Below, in pieces: positions 32,450 to 41,571 of a stretch of 53,864 nucleotides of DNA (positions within the stretch are counted from its first letter, which is position 1; each line of letters opens with the position of its first letter). The stretch comes from an uncultured bacterium. Lineage in GTDB: Bacteria > Bacillota > Clostridia > Peptostreptococcales > Anaerovoracaceae. The position numbers and the translations under genes are program-made. The stretch covers positions 1 through 53,864 of the forward strand of contig CAJMLH010000010.1 in NCBI GenBank assembly GCA_905214195.1, given 5' to 3'. The notes below the pieces were generated by a model that was not told where the DNA came from, made no database searches, and saw only the letters and a program-made list of their open reading frames with translations.

Positions 32450-33871
32450 ATGAAAAAAGTTGATTTGATTGTCCATGCTCCTCATTTTTTCACTATGGAA
32501 GGAGAGGGAGTCGGATATAAAACCGATGTAGCAATGGTAGTCAATGCAGGCAAAATCGAATGTTTCGTTACTGCCGAGGAAGAAAAAGAATACAAGGCAG
32601 ACGAAGTAATAGAACTTGACCACCATGCTGTTATTCCGGGATTTGTAGACGGCCATATGCATACAGGTGATGCAATTTTAAGAGGTTTGGCTCAAGATAC
32701 AAACAACTGGATGATGTTCGGTCTTCAGCCTTTTGAAAATGCAGTTACTCAGGAAGACAGAATAGCAGGAAGCAGAATGGCTCTTTTGGAAGCCATAAAG
32801 AGCGGTACTACTACTTTAGGCGATTATTGGCATGACATGGATGACGCATGTGCATTTATCGACAAAGTAGGAGCAAGAGGAAATATAACTCAGCTTGTAA
32901 GAGCGGCAAAACAAAAGGTTTACAAGCCGGGTGAACTTTATGAATTCGACGACGCTATGGGAGAAGAAAGTTTAGCCCGTAATATAGAATTATATGATAA
33001 ATGGCACAACAAGGGGAACGGAAGAATTAAGGTTCTTTTCGAACCTCAGGGTGTTGATTTTCTCAGCATAGATTTGCTCAAGAAAACTCAAGCGATAGTA
33101 AAGGAAAGAAATACTCTGATGCACATCCATGTTCAGCAGGGAGACAGAGAGACTTACCAGATTGTAAAGAGATACGGAAAGAGACCTGTTGAATTGATGA
33201 GAGACATAGAACTTCTTGACAATAGAATCATAGCAGTTCATCTGACTGACTGCACAGAAGAGGAAGCTGCTATGGTAGCACGCACAGGAGCGTCCATGAT
33301 TGTAAATCCGGGCTCTATTGCTATCATAGACGGTATCGTATGCCCTTCTGTTGCGTTCCAGAATGCAGGCGGAAACTGTGCTTTAGGTTCCGACCAGGCT
33401 CCGGGGAACAACTGTCACAATATATTCAACGAAATGAAGAATGTTGCTTTGTTCAACAAGATTAAATATCAGAACCCTGAAGTTATGCCGGCTTGGAGAG
33501 CTCTTCGTATGGCAACCATAGAGGGTGCGAGAGCAGTTGGTGTTGGCGATGTTACAGGTTCTCTTGAAGCAGGAAAAGATGCAGACTTTATTGCTATAGA
33601 CTTGAACAAGCCTACCATGCTTCCGGTATATACAAATCCTATGAGAAATATCGTTCCTAATATAGTTTACTCAGCTCGTGGAGAAGAGGTTGCACTTTCT
33701 GCCGTTCAGGGCAAGGTAATATACAGGGATGGAGAATTTACAAATGTAGATTACAGAGATTATTTCGGAGAAGTCAACAAGCACACCGAGGGTATAGGTG
33801 CAAGAGCCAAAAAAGAATTTGATGAGATCAATGGTACAAATTCTCAGTTCATGAAGGAAGGAAAACTGTAG
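32450..33871 (+). CDS. Amidohydrolase, cytosine/guanine deaminase-like, paralogue under sigma-54 control
   Basis: 473 residues from ATG 32450 behind AGGAGGG. Clearly paralogous to the protein at 5939 over its full length (shared RGLAQD/RGVAQD, NWMM, QGDRET, ATIEGARA, PMRNIVPN, FMKEGKL-like ends). Metal ligands are kept: His69-Met-His71, His227, His264, Asp315 (GSDQ). The HxxE catalytic Glu is again Gln (HVQQ, Gln230). It should hydrolyse a C-N bond in a cyclic nitrogen compound; the substrate is unknown. It forms a two-gene operon with the DMT transporter that starts at the base after its stop. Confidence 0.88.
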   Translation: MKKVDLIVHAPHFFTMEGEGVGYKTDVAMVVNAGKIECFVTAEEEKEYKADEVIELDHHAVIPGFVDGHMHTGDAILRGLAQDTNNWMMFGLQPFENAVTQEDRIAGSRMALLEAIKSGTTTLGDYWHDMDDACAFIDKVGARGNITQLVRAAKQKVYKPGELYEFDDAMGEESLARNIELYDKWHNKGNGRIKVLFEPQGVDFLSIDLLKKTQAIVKERNTLMHIHVQQGDRETYQIVKRYGKRPVELMRDIELLDNRIIAVHLTDCTEEEAAMVARTGASMIVNPGSIAIIDGIVCPSVAFQNAGGNCALGSDQAPGNNCHNIFNEMKNVALFNKIKYQNPEVMPAWRALRMATIEGARAVGVGDVTGSLEAGKDADFIAIDLNKPTMLPVYTNPMRNIVPNIVYSARGEEVALSAVQGKVIYRDGEFTNVDYRDYFGEVNKHTEGIGARAKKEFDEINGTNSQFMKEGKL

Positions 33872-34753
33872 ATGTTCTACTTAATTGTTGCAATTTTATG
33901 CAGCTTGATTATGACCTTTGTGATGAAGTATTCGGAATCCCATAGCGGTAATCGCTATGGGGTTACGCTTTTTAATTACCTTACAGGCTCTTTAATAGGT
34001 TATCTGCAGATGAATGACAGACAGCTTTTTATAAACAGTTCGGAGGGAATCTTCACCTTGGGAATGGCAGCGCTGCAAGCTATATTCATTGTTTCGGTTT
34101 TGCTTGTGTTACAGGTTAGCATCAATAAAAACGGTGCGCCGCTGACATCAACATTCAACAGAATGGGTATTCTTATACCGACCATAGGCTCGGCAGTGCT
34201 GTTCGGAGAGATACCGTCATGGATTCAAGTTGTGGGAATCGGATTGGCGATTTTTGCAATAATATACATAAGCGGAGGGTCAAAAAAGAGCGGCGAAACT
34301 GCGGCTCTGGCAGCGGCAAACTCTGCCGGCACAGGCAGCGAAAGACATATGGTTCTGTTGTTTTCGGCGTTTATCGGCGGAGGATGTCTTGACTTCATAT
34401 CAAAACTGTTCGATGAATTCGGCGAAGATTCTTATAAAGAAAGATTTGTATTTTACGGCTTCGTTATTTCGTCGCTTATGGCATTGGTTTTATGCATTGT
34501 TAAAAACAGAAATATTACATGGAAAGATATGCTTATGGGCGTGATGCTGGGAGTTCCCAATCAGCTCAACATATTGTTTCTGCTTAAGGCAGTGGGAGAA
34601 TTGCCGGCTTATCTGGTTTACCCTTGCTACAGTGCGGGTGTAATACTTGCCGTAAATGTAGTGAATGTTATAGTATTTCGTGAAGTGCTTTCGAAGAGGG
34701 AGTATATTGCCACCGGCATAATTGCTCTTGGGCTTATTTTTATAAACATCTGA
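33872..34753 (+). CDS. EamA-like DMT-superfamily transporter (paralogue)
   Basis: 293 residues, about ten membrane helices, ATG directly after the amidohydrolase TAG, so translation is coupled. Shares with the protein at 11359 the ESHSGNRY motif near residue 25, the PLTSTFNRMGILIPT helix, a GVPNQLN segment and the C-terminus LIFINI. A Ala/Gly-rich loop (residues about 135-155) is longer than in the paralogue. It likely moves the substrate or product of the coupled amidohydrolase. A terminator follows. Confidence 0.86.
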   Translation: MFYLIVAILCSLIMTFVMKYSESHSGNRYGVTLFNYLTGSLIGYLQMNDRQLFINSSEGIFTLGMAALQAIFIVSVLLVLQVSINKNGAPLTSTFNRMGILIPTIGSAVLFGEIPSWIQVVGIGLAIFAIIYISGGSKKSGETAALAAANSAGTGSERHMVLLFSAFIGGGCLDFISKLFDEFGEDSYKERFVFYGFVISSLMALVLCIVKNRNITWKDMLMGVMLGVPNQLNILFLLKAVGELPAYLVYPCYSAGVILAVNVVNVIVFREVLSKREYIATGIIALGLIFINI

Positions 34754-34820
34754 AAAATTTATTAGAATTTCGCAAGACATTTGGCCGTTTTTAAGACGGA
34801 GCGGATGAGCGTCAAATATC

Positions 34821-34856
34821 AAGGCAACCTTTTGATTCAGTTGGGGTGCCTTTTTA
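34821..34856 (+). terminator. Terminator after the sigma-54 operon
   Basis: AAGGCAACC and GGGGTGCCTT pair across a loop, followed by TTTATTTT. Confidence 0.8.
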
Positions 34857-34895
34857 TTTTATTTGTTCTTAACCTATTATAGGTAGCTTTTAAAA

Positions 34896-34926
34896 CCATC
34901 TTAACAGACGGAGCCTTACTATTTAT
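34896..34926 (+). repeat. Upstream motif, copy 1 (CCATCTTAA...TATTTAT)
   Basis: Begins CCATCTTAAC and ends TATTTAT, 31 bases, placed 16 bases before the start of the small membrane protein. It resembles copy 2 at 35151 in both ends and in a central GGA. Possible regulator site or promoter element. Confidence 0.5.
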
Positions 34927-34942
34927 GTGATAGAGGGTAATT

Positions 34943-35134
34943 GTGGAAAAGATGTTTAAACATGTTAATAAAATTAATGATTTTCTTGAAAAAAAGATGG
35001 GAGAACTTTCTCTTAAGCATCTTGCGGTTTGTTTTATCGCAACATTTATAGGAATTACCGTTCTTACAACAGCACTTATATGCGGAGTCACTATTCTTGT
35101 AATATATCCGGTTGCATTGATCTTTCCGGAATAA
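34943..35134 (+). CDS. Small membrane protein of unknown function
   Basis: 63 residues from GTG 34943, seven bases after AGAGGG. A charged amphipathic head (residues 1-24, KHVNKINDFLEKKMGELS) is followed by about 37 hydrophobic residues that could form one long or two short membrane helices. No family recognised. It lies between the sigma-54 operon terminator and trkH and shares a similar upstream motif with trkH, so it could be co-regulated with, or an accessory of, potassium uptake. No base-composition anomaly was noticed; short length keeps confidence moderate. Confidence 0.5.
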   Translation: MEKMFKHVNKINDFLEKKMGELSLKHLAVCFIATFIGITVLTTALICGVTILVIYPVALIFPE

Positions 35135-35150
35135 AAAAATCATCTTTATG

Positions 35151-35183
35151 CCATCTTAATACGAATGGACTTTTATTTATACA
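35151..35183 (+). promoter_or_regulatory. Upstream motif, copy 2, and probable trkH promoter
   Basis: Copy 2 of the CCATCTTAA...TATTTAT motif (35151-35180). Within it TTAATA (35156-35161) and TATACA (35178-35183) are 16 bases apart. Just upstream CATCTT repeats at 35141 and 35152, an 11-base period typical of OmpR/PhoB-type regulator sites. Confidence 0.5.
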
Positions 35184-35253
35184 CTCTTAACCGATAATAA
35201 TGGAGAATAAAGAATGCATAAAGAAAGATTAAGATATTTGGGTGGTTTGGCAG

Positions 35254-36585
35254 ATGAAATTTTTTAATGCAAAAAAGCTTACTACATTTCAAACGATAAC
35301 TATAGGGTTTGCGATAGTGATAATTGCAGGCAGTCTTCTGCTTATGCTGCCGGCGGCGACCGTTGCAGATGGAGGAGCGTCTTTCGGCGACGCATTGTTT
35401 ACATCTACCTCGGCTGTTTGCGTGACAGGACTTGTTGTGCATGATACGGCAACATATTGGTCTCCTTTTGGGCAAGGCGTTATTATCATGCTTATACAGA
35501 TAGGCGGAATGGGAGTCGTAACAGCCGCAGCGTCGATTTTTATCATATCAGGACAGCGAATAGGCCTGAAGCATCGAAGCACAATGCAGGAGGCTCTGGC
35601 AGCGCCTAAGGTTGGAGGGATTGTTCGTCTGGCGGGATTTATCATAAAAACTACATTTATAATAGAGTTTGTGGGTGCGTTGCTGCTTGCGACGGTTTTT
35701 TGCCCGGAATTCGGTATAGGCAAAGGTCTTTGGTACTCTTTCTTTCACTCGGTTTCGGCGTTTTGCAATGCCGGATTTGACCTTATGGGAGAAAAGGGTG
35801 AATTTTCATCACTTACTTCATACAGCACAGATCCGGTAGTAAATACGGCTATAATGGCTTTGATAATAACGGGAGGTATCGGATTTCTGACATGGGACGA
35901 TATGAGGGCAAATAAATTTTGCTTCAGAAAATACAGAATGCAGAGCAAAGTTATAATTACCGTAACATTGCTTTTGATAACTGCGCCTTTTGCGTATTTT
36001 TTCTTTTTTGAATTTGAAGATTACCCTGTAGCACAAAGACTATGTATGTCCCTCTTTCAAAGCGTTACTCCTCGTACGGCAGGCTTTAATACTGCTGACA
36101 TGGGAGCATTTACTTCTACAGGTCAGTTTATAACGATAATGCTTATGATATGCGGAGGTTCACCTGGATCTACCGCAGGCGGTATAAAGACGACTACGGT
36201 GGCAGTTCTTGCAGCAACTGCTTTTTCGACATTTAAGAAAAAAGAAGAAGTTAATATTTTTAAGAGGAGAATCGCTGATGAAACTGTCAGATATGCGCTT
36301 ACCATATTTATGATGTATGCTGTTTCGTTTGTGACAGGGGGAATAGTGATAAGTAATATCGAGAATATTCCCATAATGGAGAGCTTGTTTGAAACTGCTT
36401 CGGCTATAGGCACTGTAGGGCTGTCATTGGGCATAACGCCGGGACTTACGATGACATCCAAAGCAATATTGATGGCGCTTATGTTTCTTGGAAGAGTAGG
36501 AGGATTGACTCTTGTATTTTCGGCGCTTTCCGGCGGTCACCGTGTATCGTCAAAGCTGCCGCAGGAAAAAATAACCGTAGGATAG
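35254..36585 (+). CDS. TrkH/KtrB-family potassium uptake channel subunit
   Basis: 443 residues from ATG 35254 (GGGTGG eight bases upstream). Four pore repeats are visible: TSAVCVTGLVVHDTA, FHSVSAFCNAGFDLM, LFQSVTPRTAGFNTAD and ETASAIGTVGLSLG, each with the filter glycine. It forms the membrane pore for potassium, probably with sodium or proton coupling. Its gating partner is encoded next, 15 bases downstream. In Bacillus terms the pair is KtrB/KtrA or KtrD/KtrC. Confidence 0.93.
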   Translation: MKFFNAKKLTTFQTITIGFAIVIIAGSLLLMLPAATVADGGASFGDALFTSTSAVCVTGLVVHDTATYWSPFGQGVIIMLIQIGGMGVVTAAASIFIISGQRIGLKHRSTMQEALAAPKVGGIVRLAGFIIKTTFIIEFVGALLLATVFCPEFGIGKGLWYSFFHSVSAFCNAGFDLMGEKGEFSSLTSYSTDPVVNTAIMALIITGGIGFLTWDDMRANKFCFRKYRMQSKVIITVTLLLITAPFAYFFFFEFEDYPVAQRLCMSLFQSVTPRTAGFNTADMGAFTSTGQFITIMLMICGGSPGSTAGGIKTTTVAVLAATAFSTFKKKEEVNIFKRRIADETVRYALTIFMMYAVSFVTGGIVISNIENIPIMESLFETASAIGTVGLSLGITPGLTMTSKAILMALMFLGRVGGLTLVFSALSGGHRVSSKLPQEKITVG

Positions 36586-36600
36586 GAGGATGAGGATATT

Positions 36601-37248
36601 ATGAAATCAATTTTACTTATAGGACTTGGAAGATTCGGAAAGCATATTGCAATGAGATTAAATGAAATGAATCATCAGGTGATGGCAATAGATAAGGACG
36701 AGGAAAAGGTCAATTTTATATTGCCGTTTGTAACAAATGCACAGATTGGAGACAGCACAAATGAGGAATTTTTGGAATCTCTGGGAGTCAGAAACTTTGA
36801 TGTGTGCGTAGTGGCAATCGGAAGTGATTTTCAGAGCTCGCTGGAGACCACTTCTCTTTTGAAAGAGATGGGAGCCCAAAAGGTTATTTCAAGGGCGGCA
36901 AGGGATGTTCAGGCCAAGTTTCTTTTGAGAAACGGCGCAGACGAAGTTGTATATCCGGAAAAAGAGATGGCGAATTGGACGGCCGTAAAATGCTGCGGGA
37001 ATAATATAGTAGACTATGTTGAACTGGAGGAGGGGTATGCGGTTATTGAGACCAGAGTGCCGAAAAACTGGGAAAACAGGACGGTCGGAGACATAGATAT
37101 CCGTCGAAAGTATAATGTAAATGTGATAGGCATTAAAAAAGAGGACAGAATGATATTTGAAGTGGCTTCTTCTACTGTTCTCGAGACCGGTGATATAGCG
37201 GTGCTGATGGGTAAATACGATGATATTCAGAAAGTAATAAGAAAATAG
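36601..37248 (+). CDS. TrkA/KtrA-family potassium channel gating protein
   Basis: 215 residues from ATG 36601 behind AGGAGGATGAGG. N-terminal RCK Rossmann domain (about 1-125) with GLGRFGKHIA and the acidic ribose-binding end of beta-2 (AIDKDEEKV), then a TrkA_C ligand domain (about 135-215). The single N+C unit is the KtrA type. It gates the TrkH/KtrB channel in response to nucleotides or c-di-AMP. Confidence 0.94.
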   Translation: MKSILLIGLGRFGKHIAMRLNEMNHQVMAIDKDEEKVNFILPFVTNAQIGDSTNEEFLESLGVRNFDVCVVAIGSDFQSSLETTSLLKEMGAQKVISRAARDVQAKFLLRNGADEVVYPEKEMANWTAVKCCGNNIVDYVELEEGYAVIETRVPKNWENRTVGDIDIRRKYNVNVIGIKKEDRMIFEVASSTVLETGDIAVLMGKYDDIQKVIRK

Positions 37249-37287
37249 ATGTGAGTTGCATAACTTGTAGAAAACAGCTTCTGGCTG

Positions 37288-37296
37288 TGGTATATT
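37288..37296 (+). promoter_or_regulatory. Extended -10 promoter of kdpDE
   Basis: TGGTATATT, a TGn-extended -10, 23 bases before the kdpD start codon. It follows a small inverted repeat ACAGC-TTCTG-GCTGT that could be a regulator site. Confidence 0.45.
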
Positions 37297-37318
37297 AGAT
37301 GTGGAAAGGAGGCAGGCT

Positions 37319-40015
37319 ATGAACAGACAGAATCCCGACGCATTGCTCAAGGCCATATTGACGGAGCGGAGCGTAAACGAAAATGCTGGTAAACTAAAAA
37401 TATTTTTCGGTTATGCAGCAGGAGTGGGAAAGACATATTCCATGCTTGAAGCAGCCCATGCCGCACAGAAAAAAGGCATAGATGTTGTCGTGGGATATGT
37501 AGAGCCTCATGCCAGACCTCAGACTTTGGCTTTGCTTGAAGGACTGGAGCAGATACCTCCCCAAACCATAGAATATCAGGGGATGGAATTTAAAGAGTTT
37601 GATATAGACAAGGCTCTTATCAGAAAGCCCGAGCTTATACTTGTCGATGAACTGGCGCATACCAATGCTCACGGAAGCCGTCATGCCAAGAGGTATCAGG
37701 ACATAAAAGAGCTCCTTAAAGCAGGCATAGATGTCTATACTACATTAAATGTTCAGCATATAGAAAGCCTAAACGATACAGTTGAATCTATAACCGGAAT
37801 ACAAGTCAGAGAGCGGATTCCGGATGATGTGTTCGACAAGGCCAATCAGGTAGAGCTTATAGATATAGAATCAAAAGAGCTGATAGACAGAATAAAGAAC
37901 GGAGAGGTTTACAGAGAGGAACAGGCGAAGAGAGCGACGGATAACTTTTTTACTATCCGGAACCTTACTGCACTCAGAGAAATTTCTCTGAGGCGATGTG
38001 CAGACCGTGTGAATATACTTACAGCTATAGACAGAATAAAGAACTCCGGAGAGTACCATACAGATGAGCATATACTCGTATGTCTTTCACCTTCTCCTTC
38101 CAACAAAAAAGTCATAAGGAATGCTGCCAGAATGGCAGGAGCATTTAAAGGGGATTTTACGGCTATTTACATAGAAACGCCCGATTATTCTCAGCAGAGA
38201 GAAGAATACAAGAAGCAGCTGAGAGAAAATATGAAGCTGGCCGAACAGTTAGGAGCCGTCATAGAGACGGTTCACGGCGAGGATGTTCCATATCAGATAG
38301 CTGAATTTGCAAGGCTTTCGGCGGTGACCAAGGTAGTAATAGGACGAAGCGATATAGGAAGGAGAAGACTTATTGGAAAGGCGTCCTTGGCTGAAAAGCT
38401 CAATACATACGGCGCAGATCTTGATATATATATAATCCCCGATGGGGACAAAAGCCGTCAATACCGCAGATATAAGGCCAAAAGTACCGTTCCGCTTGCG
38501 GCTTTTACAAAGGATTTGCTTAAGAGTATTGCCGTACTGGCGGCAGTAACATGTATAGGTGTTGCGTTCAGCGAACTTGATTTTTCGGAAGCAAATATAA
38601 TAATGGTGTATATATTAGGTGTTTTGATAACATCGATTATTACATCGGGAAGACTGTACAGCATAGCGTCATCTGTTGCCAGTGTGCTTGTGTTTAACTT
38701 CTTTTTCACCGACCCATATTTTACTTTCAGAGCGTATGATACGGGATACCCGGCAACATTTCTCATAATGTTTCTGGTAGCATTCATAAGCAGCTCGTTG
38801 GCAACCAGATTGAAAAAGAATGCAAAACAGGCAGCATACACTGCGTTCAGAGTCAAGGTGCTGTTCGATACAAACCAACAGCTTCAAAAAGCTCAGAATG
38901 ACCGTGAAATAATAGAGGCAGCTGCGGATCAGCTGCTTAAGCTGCTTGACAGAGATATTGTGGTTTACCCGGTTGAAGAAGAATCCTTGGGAAAACCGAT
39001 AGTGTTTCCTGTCATAGACGGAACATCGACGCAAGGATATTTGACTTCGCAAGAGGAAGCAGTAGCCCGATGGGTATTTATAAATAATAAGTATGCAGGT
39101 GCTACAACCGATACTCTTTCAGGAGCGGCATGTCTGTATTTGGCAATCAGGATCAAAGAACGAGTATACGGAGTCGTTGGTATCGCTATGAGAGAAGGAG
39201 TTTTGGATTCCTTTGAAAAGAGCGTAATGCTTTCTATTCTGGGAGAATGTGCATTGGCTCTTGAAAACAGCAAGAATGCCAAGGAAAAGGAGAAAGCTGC
39301 GGTAATAGCCAAGAATGAACAACTGCGTGCAAATCTGCTTCGTTCGATTTCTCACGATTTGAGAACTCCTTTAACATCAATATCAGGAAATGCAAGCAAT
39401 CTTTTATCCAACGGAGATAAGTTTGATGAAGATTCCAAAAAGCAAATATATACCGATATTTATGATGATTCCATGTGGCTTATAAATCTTGTGGAAAATA
39501 TTCTGGCAGTAACGAGAATAGAAGAAGGCAAGATAAACTTAAGAATGTCTACTGAGCTGATGGACGAAGTTATAGATGAAGCGCTTTTGCATATAAACAG
39601 AAAAAAGACCGAGCACAAAATCGTTGTCAATAGTACAAAAGAGTTTATTCTTGCCAAAATAGACGCAAGACTCATAGTACAGGTCATAATCAATATTGTG
39701 GATAATGCCATAAAATATACGCCGGTGGGGTCGGAGATTAAAATTTTGACAGATATGGAAAAAGACAAGGTTGTCGTTGAAATATCTGACGACGGCTCGG
39801 GAATTGATGATGAAATAAAAGAAAAGGTTTTCGATATGTTCTACAGCGGCAATAATACCGTTGCAGACAGCCGCAGAAGTTTGGGACTGGGTCTTGCACT
39901 TTGCAGATCTATAATAAACGCTCATGGAGGCGAAATAGAAGTATTGGATAATGTACCGCATGGTACTGTTTTCAGATTTACATTACCTGCGGGGGAGGTG
40001 GATTTACATGAATAA
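37319..40015 (+). CDS. kdpD: Osmosensitive potassium sensor histidine kinase KdpD
   Basis: 898 residues from ATG 37319, with GGAAAGGAGG upstream. Order of domains: KdpD N-terminal domain with Walker A GYAAGVGKT (Lys38) and VDELAHTNAHGSRHAKRYQD (about 115-135), USP-like domain (about 245-370), four membrane helices (about 395-500), GAF-like region, phospho-His in ISHDLRTPLTS (near 679) and HATPase motifs (NIVDNAIKYTP, DDGSGI, GLGLALCR). It senses potassium shortage and osmotic stress. kdpE overlaps its end by 8 bases. The usual target kdpFABC is not in the window; TrkH/TrkA lie next door instead. Confidence 0.96.
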   Translation: MNRQNPDALLKAILTERSVNENAGKLKIFFGYAAGVGKTYSMLEAAHAAQKKGIDVVVGYVEPHARPQTLALLEGLEQIPPQTIEYQGMEFKEFDIDKALIRKPELILVDELAHTNAHGSRHAKRYQDIKELLKAGIDVYTTLNVQHIESLNDTVESITGIQVRERIPDDVFDKANQVELIDIESKELIDRIKNGEVYREEQAKRATDNFFTIRNLTALREISLRRCADRVNILTAIDRIKNSGEYHTDEHILVCLSPSPSNKKVIRNAARMAGAFKGDFTAIYIETPDYSQQREEYKKQLRENMKLAEQLGAVIETVHGEDVPYQIAEFARLSAVTKVVIGRSDIGRRRLIGKASLAEKLNTYGADLDIYIIPDGDKSRQYRRYKAKSTVPLAAFTKDLLKSIAVLAAVTCIGVAFSELDFSEANIIMVYILGVLITSIITSGRLYSIASSVASVLVFNFFFTDPYFTFRAYDTGYPATFLIMFLVAFISSSLATRLKKNAKQAAYTAFRVKVLFDTNQQLQKAQNDREIIEAAADQLLKLLDRDIVVYPVEEESLGKPIVFPVIDGTSTQGYLTSQEEAVARWVFINNKYAGATTDTLSGAACLYLAIRIKERVYGVVGIAMREGVLDSFEKSVMLSILGECALALENSKNAKEKEKAAVIAKNEQLRANLLRSISHDLRTPLTSISGNASNLLSNGDKFDEDSKKQIYTDIYDDSMWLINLVENILAVTRIEEGKINLRMSTELMDEVIDEALLHINRKKTEHKIVVNSTKEFILAKIDARLIVQVIINIVDNAIKYTPVGSEIKILTDMEKDKVVVEISDDGSGIDDEIKEKVFDMFYSGNNTVADSRRSLGLGLALCRSIINAHGGEIEVLDNVPHGTVFRFTLPAGEVDLHE

Positions 40016-40709
40016 AATGCTCGTATTAGTCGTTGAGGACGACGCACCGGTAAGGAACCTTATAACGACAACACTAAAGGCTCATGATTATCGTTATCTT
40101 GTCGCTCCGAATGGTGAGCAGGCGATTTTGGAGGCTTCATCCCATAATCCGGATGTTATACTTTTGGATTTGGGGCTTCCGGATATGGACGGAATAGAAG
40201 TTATAAGGAGAGTCAGGTCATGGTCAAATATGCCGGTGATAGTGATAAGCGCCAGGAGTGAGGATTCGGATAAAATCGACGCTCTTGACGCAGGGGCGGA
40301 TGATTACCTCACCAAGCCTTTTTCGGTTGAGGAACTTCTTGCCAGACTGAGAGTGGTACAGCGCAGGCTTGAAGCAATTCAATCGGAGCCTTATGCAGTG
40401 GCTTCGGTATTCAAAAACGGAGATCTTGAAATAGATTATGCAGCCGGATGTGCATATATAAAGGGCAATGAACTGCATTTGACGCCTATAGAATATAAAA
40501 TATTGTGCCTGATGGCAAAAAATGTGGGAAAAGTCTTGACACATACCTTTATTACGCAGAAAATATGGGGTAGTAGTTGGGAAAACGATATAGCATCCCT
40601 GAGGGTGTTTATGGCTACGCTGAGAAAAAAGATAGAACAGGGGCCGGGTTCTCCCCAGTACATCCAGACCCATATCGGAGTGGGATACAGAATGATAAAG
40701 GTGGAATAA
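40008..40709 (+). CDS. kdpE: Response regulator KdpE
   Basis: 233 residues from ATG 40008, within the end of kdpD, behind GGGGGAGGTGG. Receiver domain with VEDDAP, phospho-Asp in VILLDLGLPDMDG and Lys in DDYLTKPFS; C-terminal OmpR/PhoB winged helix (HLTPIEYKILCLMAKN...TLRKKIE...GVGYRM). With KdpD it forms a two-component system. OmpR-type regulators bind direct repeats with about 11-base period, such as the CATCTT pair before trkH. Confidence 0.96.
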   Translation: MNKMLVLVVEDDAPVRNLITTTLKAHDYRYLVAPNGEQAILEASSHNPDVILLDLGLPDMDGIEVIRRVRSWSNMPVIVISARSEDSDKIDALDAGADDYLTKPFSVEELLARLRVVQRRLEAIQSEPYAVASVFKNGDLEIDYAAGCAYIKGNELHLTPIEYKILCLMAKNVGKVLTHTFITQKIWGSSWENDIASLRVFMATLRKKIEQGPGSPQYIQTHIGVGYRMIKVE

Positions 40710-40787
40710 GTGCGTTGACTTCAGATAAAAAGCCGCTGTGATTACGGTGCGGCGTATGCACTGTTTTCTGCCGGAGAAGAGGTAGAT

Positions 40788-41372
40788 ATGAATTTTTTGG
40801 AAGAAAGAATAGTAAGAGACGGCGCAGTAAAAGAGGGAAATGTTCTTAAAGTTGACAGCTTTTTAAATCATCAGCTGGACATAAATCTTCTTGATGAAAT
40901 GGGCAGAGAATTTAAACGATACTTTGGAAAGAAAAAAATAAACAAGATACTTACCATAGAAGCATCGGGTATAGCTATAGCATGTATGGCGGCATATCAT
41001 TTTGATGTGCCGGTTGTATTCGCTAAAAAAACGCAGAGCGTAAATATAGACGGTGATGTTTATATGGCTGAGGTCAACTCATTTACACACAAGACGAGAA
41101 ACAAGGTGATAGTATCACAGAAGTTTTTAAACTCAAAGGACAGGATTCTCATAGTAGATGATTTTCTTGCAAACGGAGAAGCTCTTAAGGGTCTGATAAA
41201 AATAGCCGAGGATGCAGGAGCCACTGTGGAGGGCATAGGTATCGCCATAGAAAAGGGATTTCAGCCGGGAGGCAATGTTATAAGGTCCATGGGGTACAAC
41301 CTTAAATCGTTGGCAATAGTTGACGGAATGAACAGCGAAACGGGAGAAATCATATTCAGGGAACAGGAATAG
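40788..41372 (+). CDS. xpt: Xanthine phosphoribosyltransferase
   Basis: 194 residues, the family length. PRPP-binding motif ILIVDDFLANGEALKGL at about residues 120-136, plus ERIVRDGAV at the N-terminus and TIEASGIAIA. It salvages xanthine to XMP. The start ATG 40788 follows GAAGAGG. The 78-base leader carries a GCCGC/GCGGC hairpin but none of the conserved core of a purine riboswitch. A strong terminator follows. Confidence 0.94.
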   Translation: MNFLEERIVRDGAVKEGNVLKVDSFLNHQLDINLLDEMGREFKRYFGKKKINKILTIEASGIAIACMAAYHFDVPVVFAKKTQSVNIDGDVYMAEVNSFTHKTRNKVIVSQKFLNSKDRILIVDDFLANGEALKGLIKIAEDAGATVEGIGIAIEKGFQPGGNVIRSMGYNLKSLAIVDGMNSETGEIIFREQE

Positions 41373-41431
41373 GTTTTACGGATAAAATAAGTATAATGTT
41401 GGAATTTTTGAAATACTATGACTAAAGCTTG

Positions 41432-41480
41432 AAAACGGCGTTTAGCCGGCTATAAAGGCCGCTAAACGCCGTTTTTGAGT
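41432..41480. terminator. Strong bidirectional terminator after xpt
   Basis: AAAACGGCGTTTAGC pairs perfectly with GCTAAACGCCGTTTT across a 14-base loop; T-runs lie on both strands. It also serves the converging minus-strand regulator gene. Confidence 0.92.
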
Positions 41481-41571
41481 CTCATATCAAGCCGGTGCGT
41501 AAGAGTTGTGCCGAAGCTCACAGCAAAAAGCTTTCGGTTGAATCAGTTCAAGCAGGGAGCATGTTCGTGCT

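Noticed and set aside
40710..40787. Purine riboswitch before xpt
   Set aside because: Only 78 bases, and the conserved purine aptamer core and terminator/antiterminator are absent.
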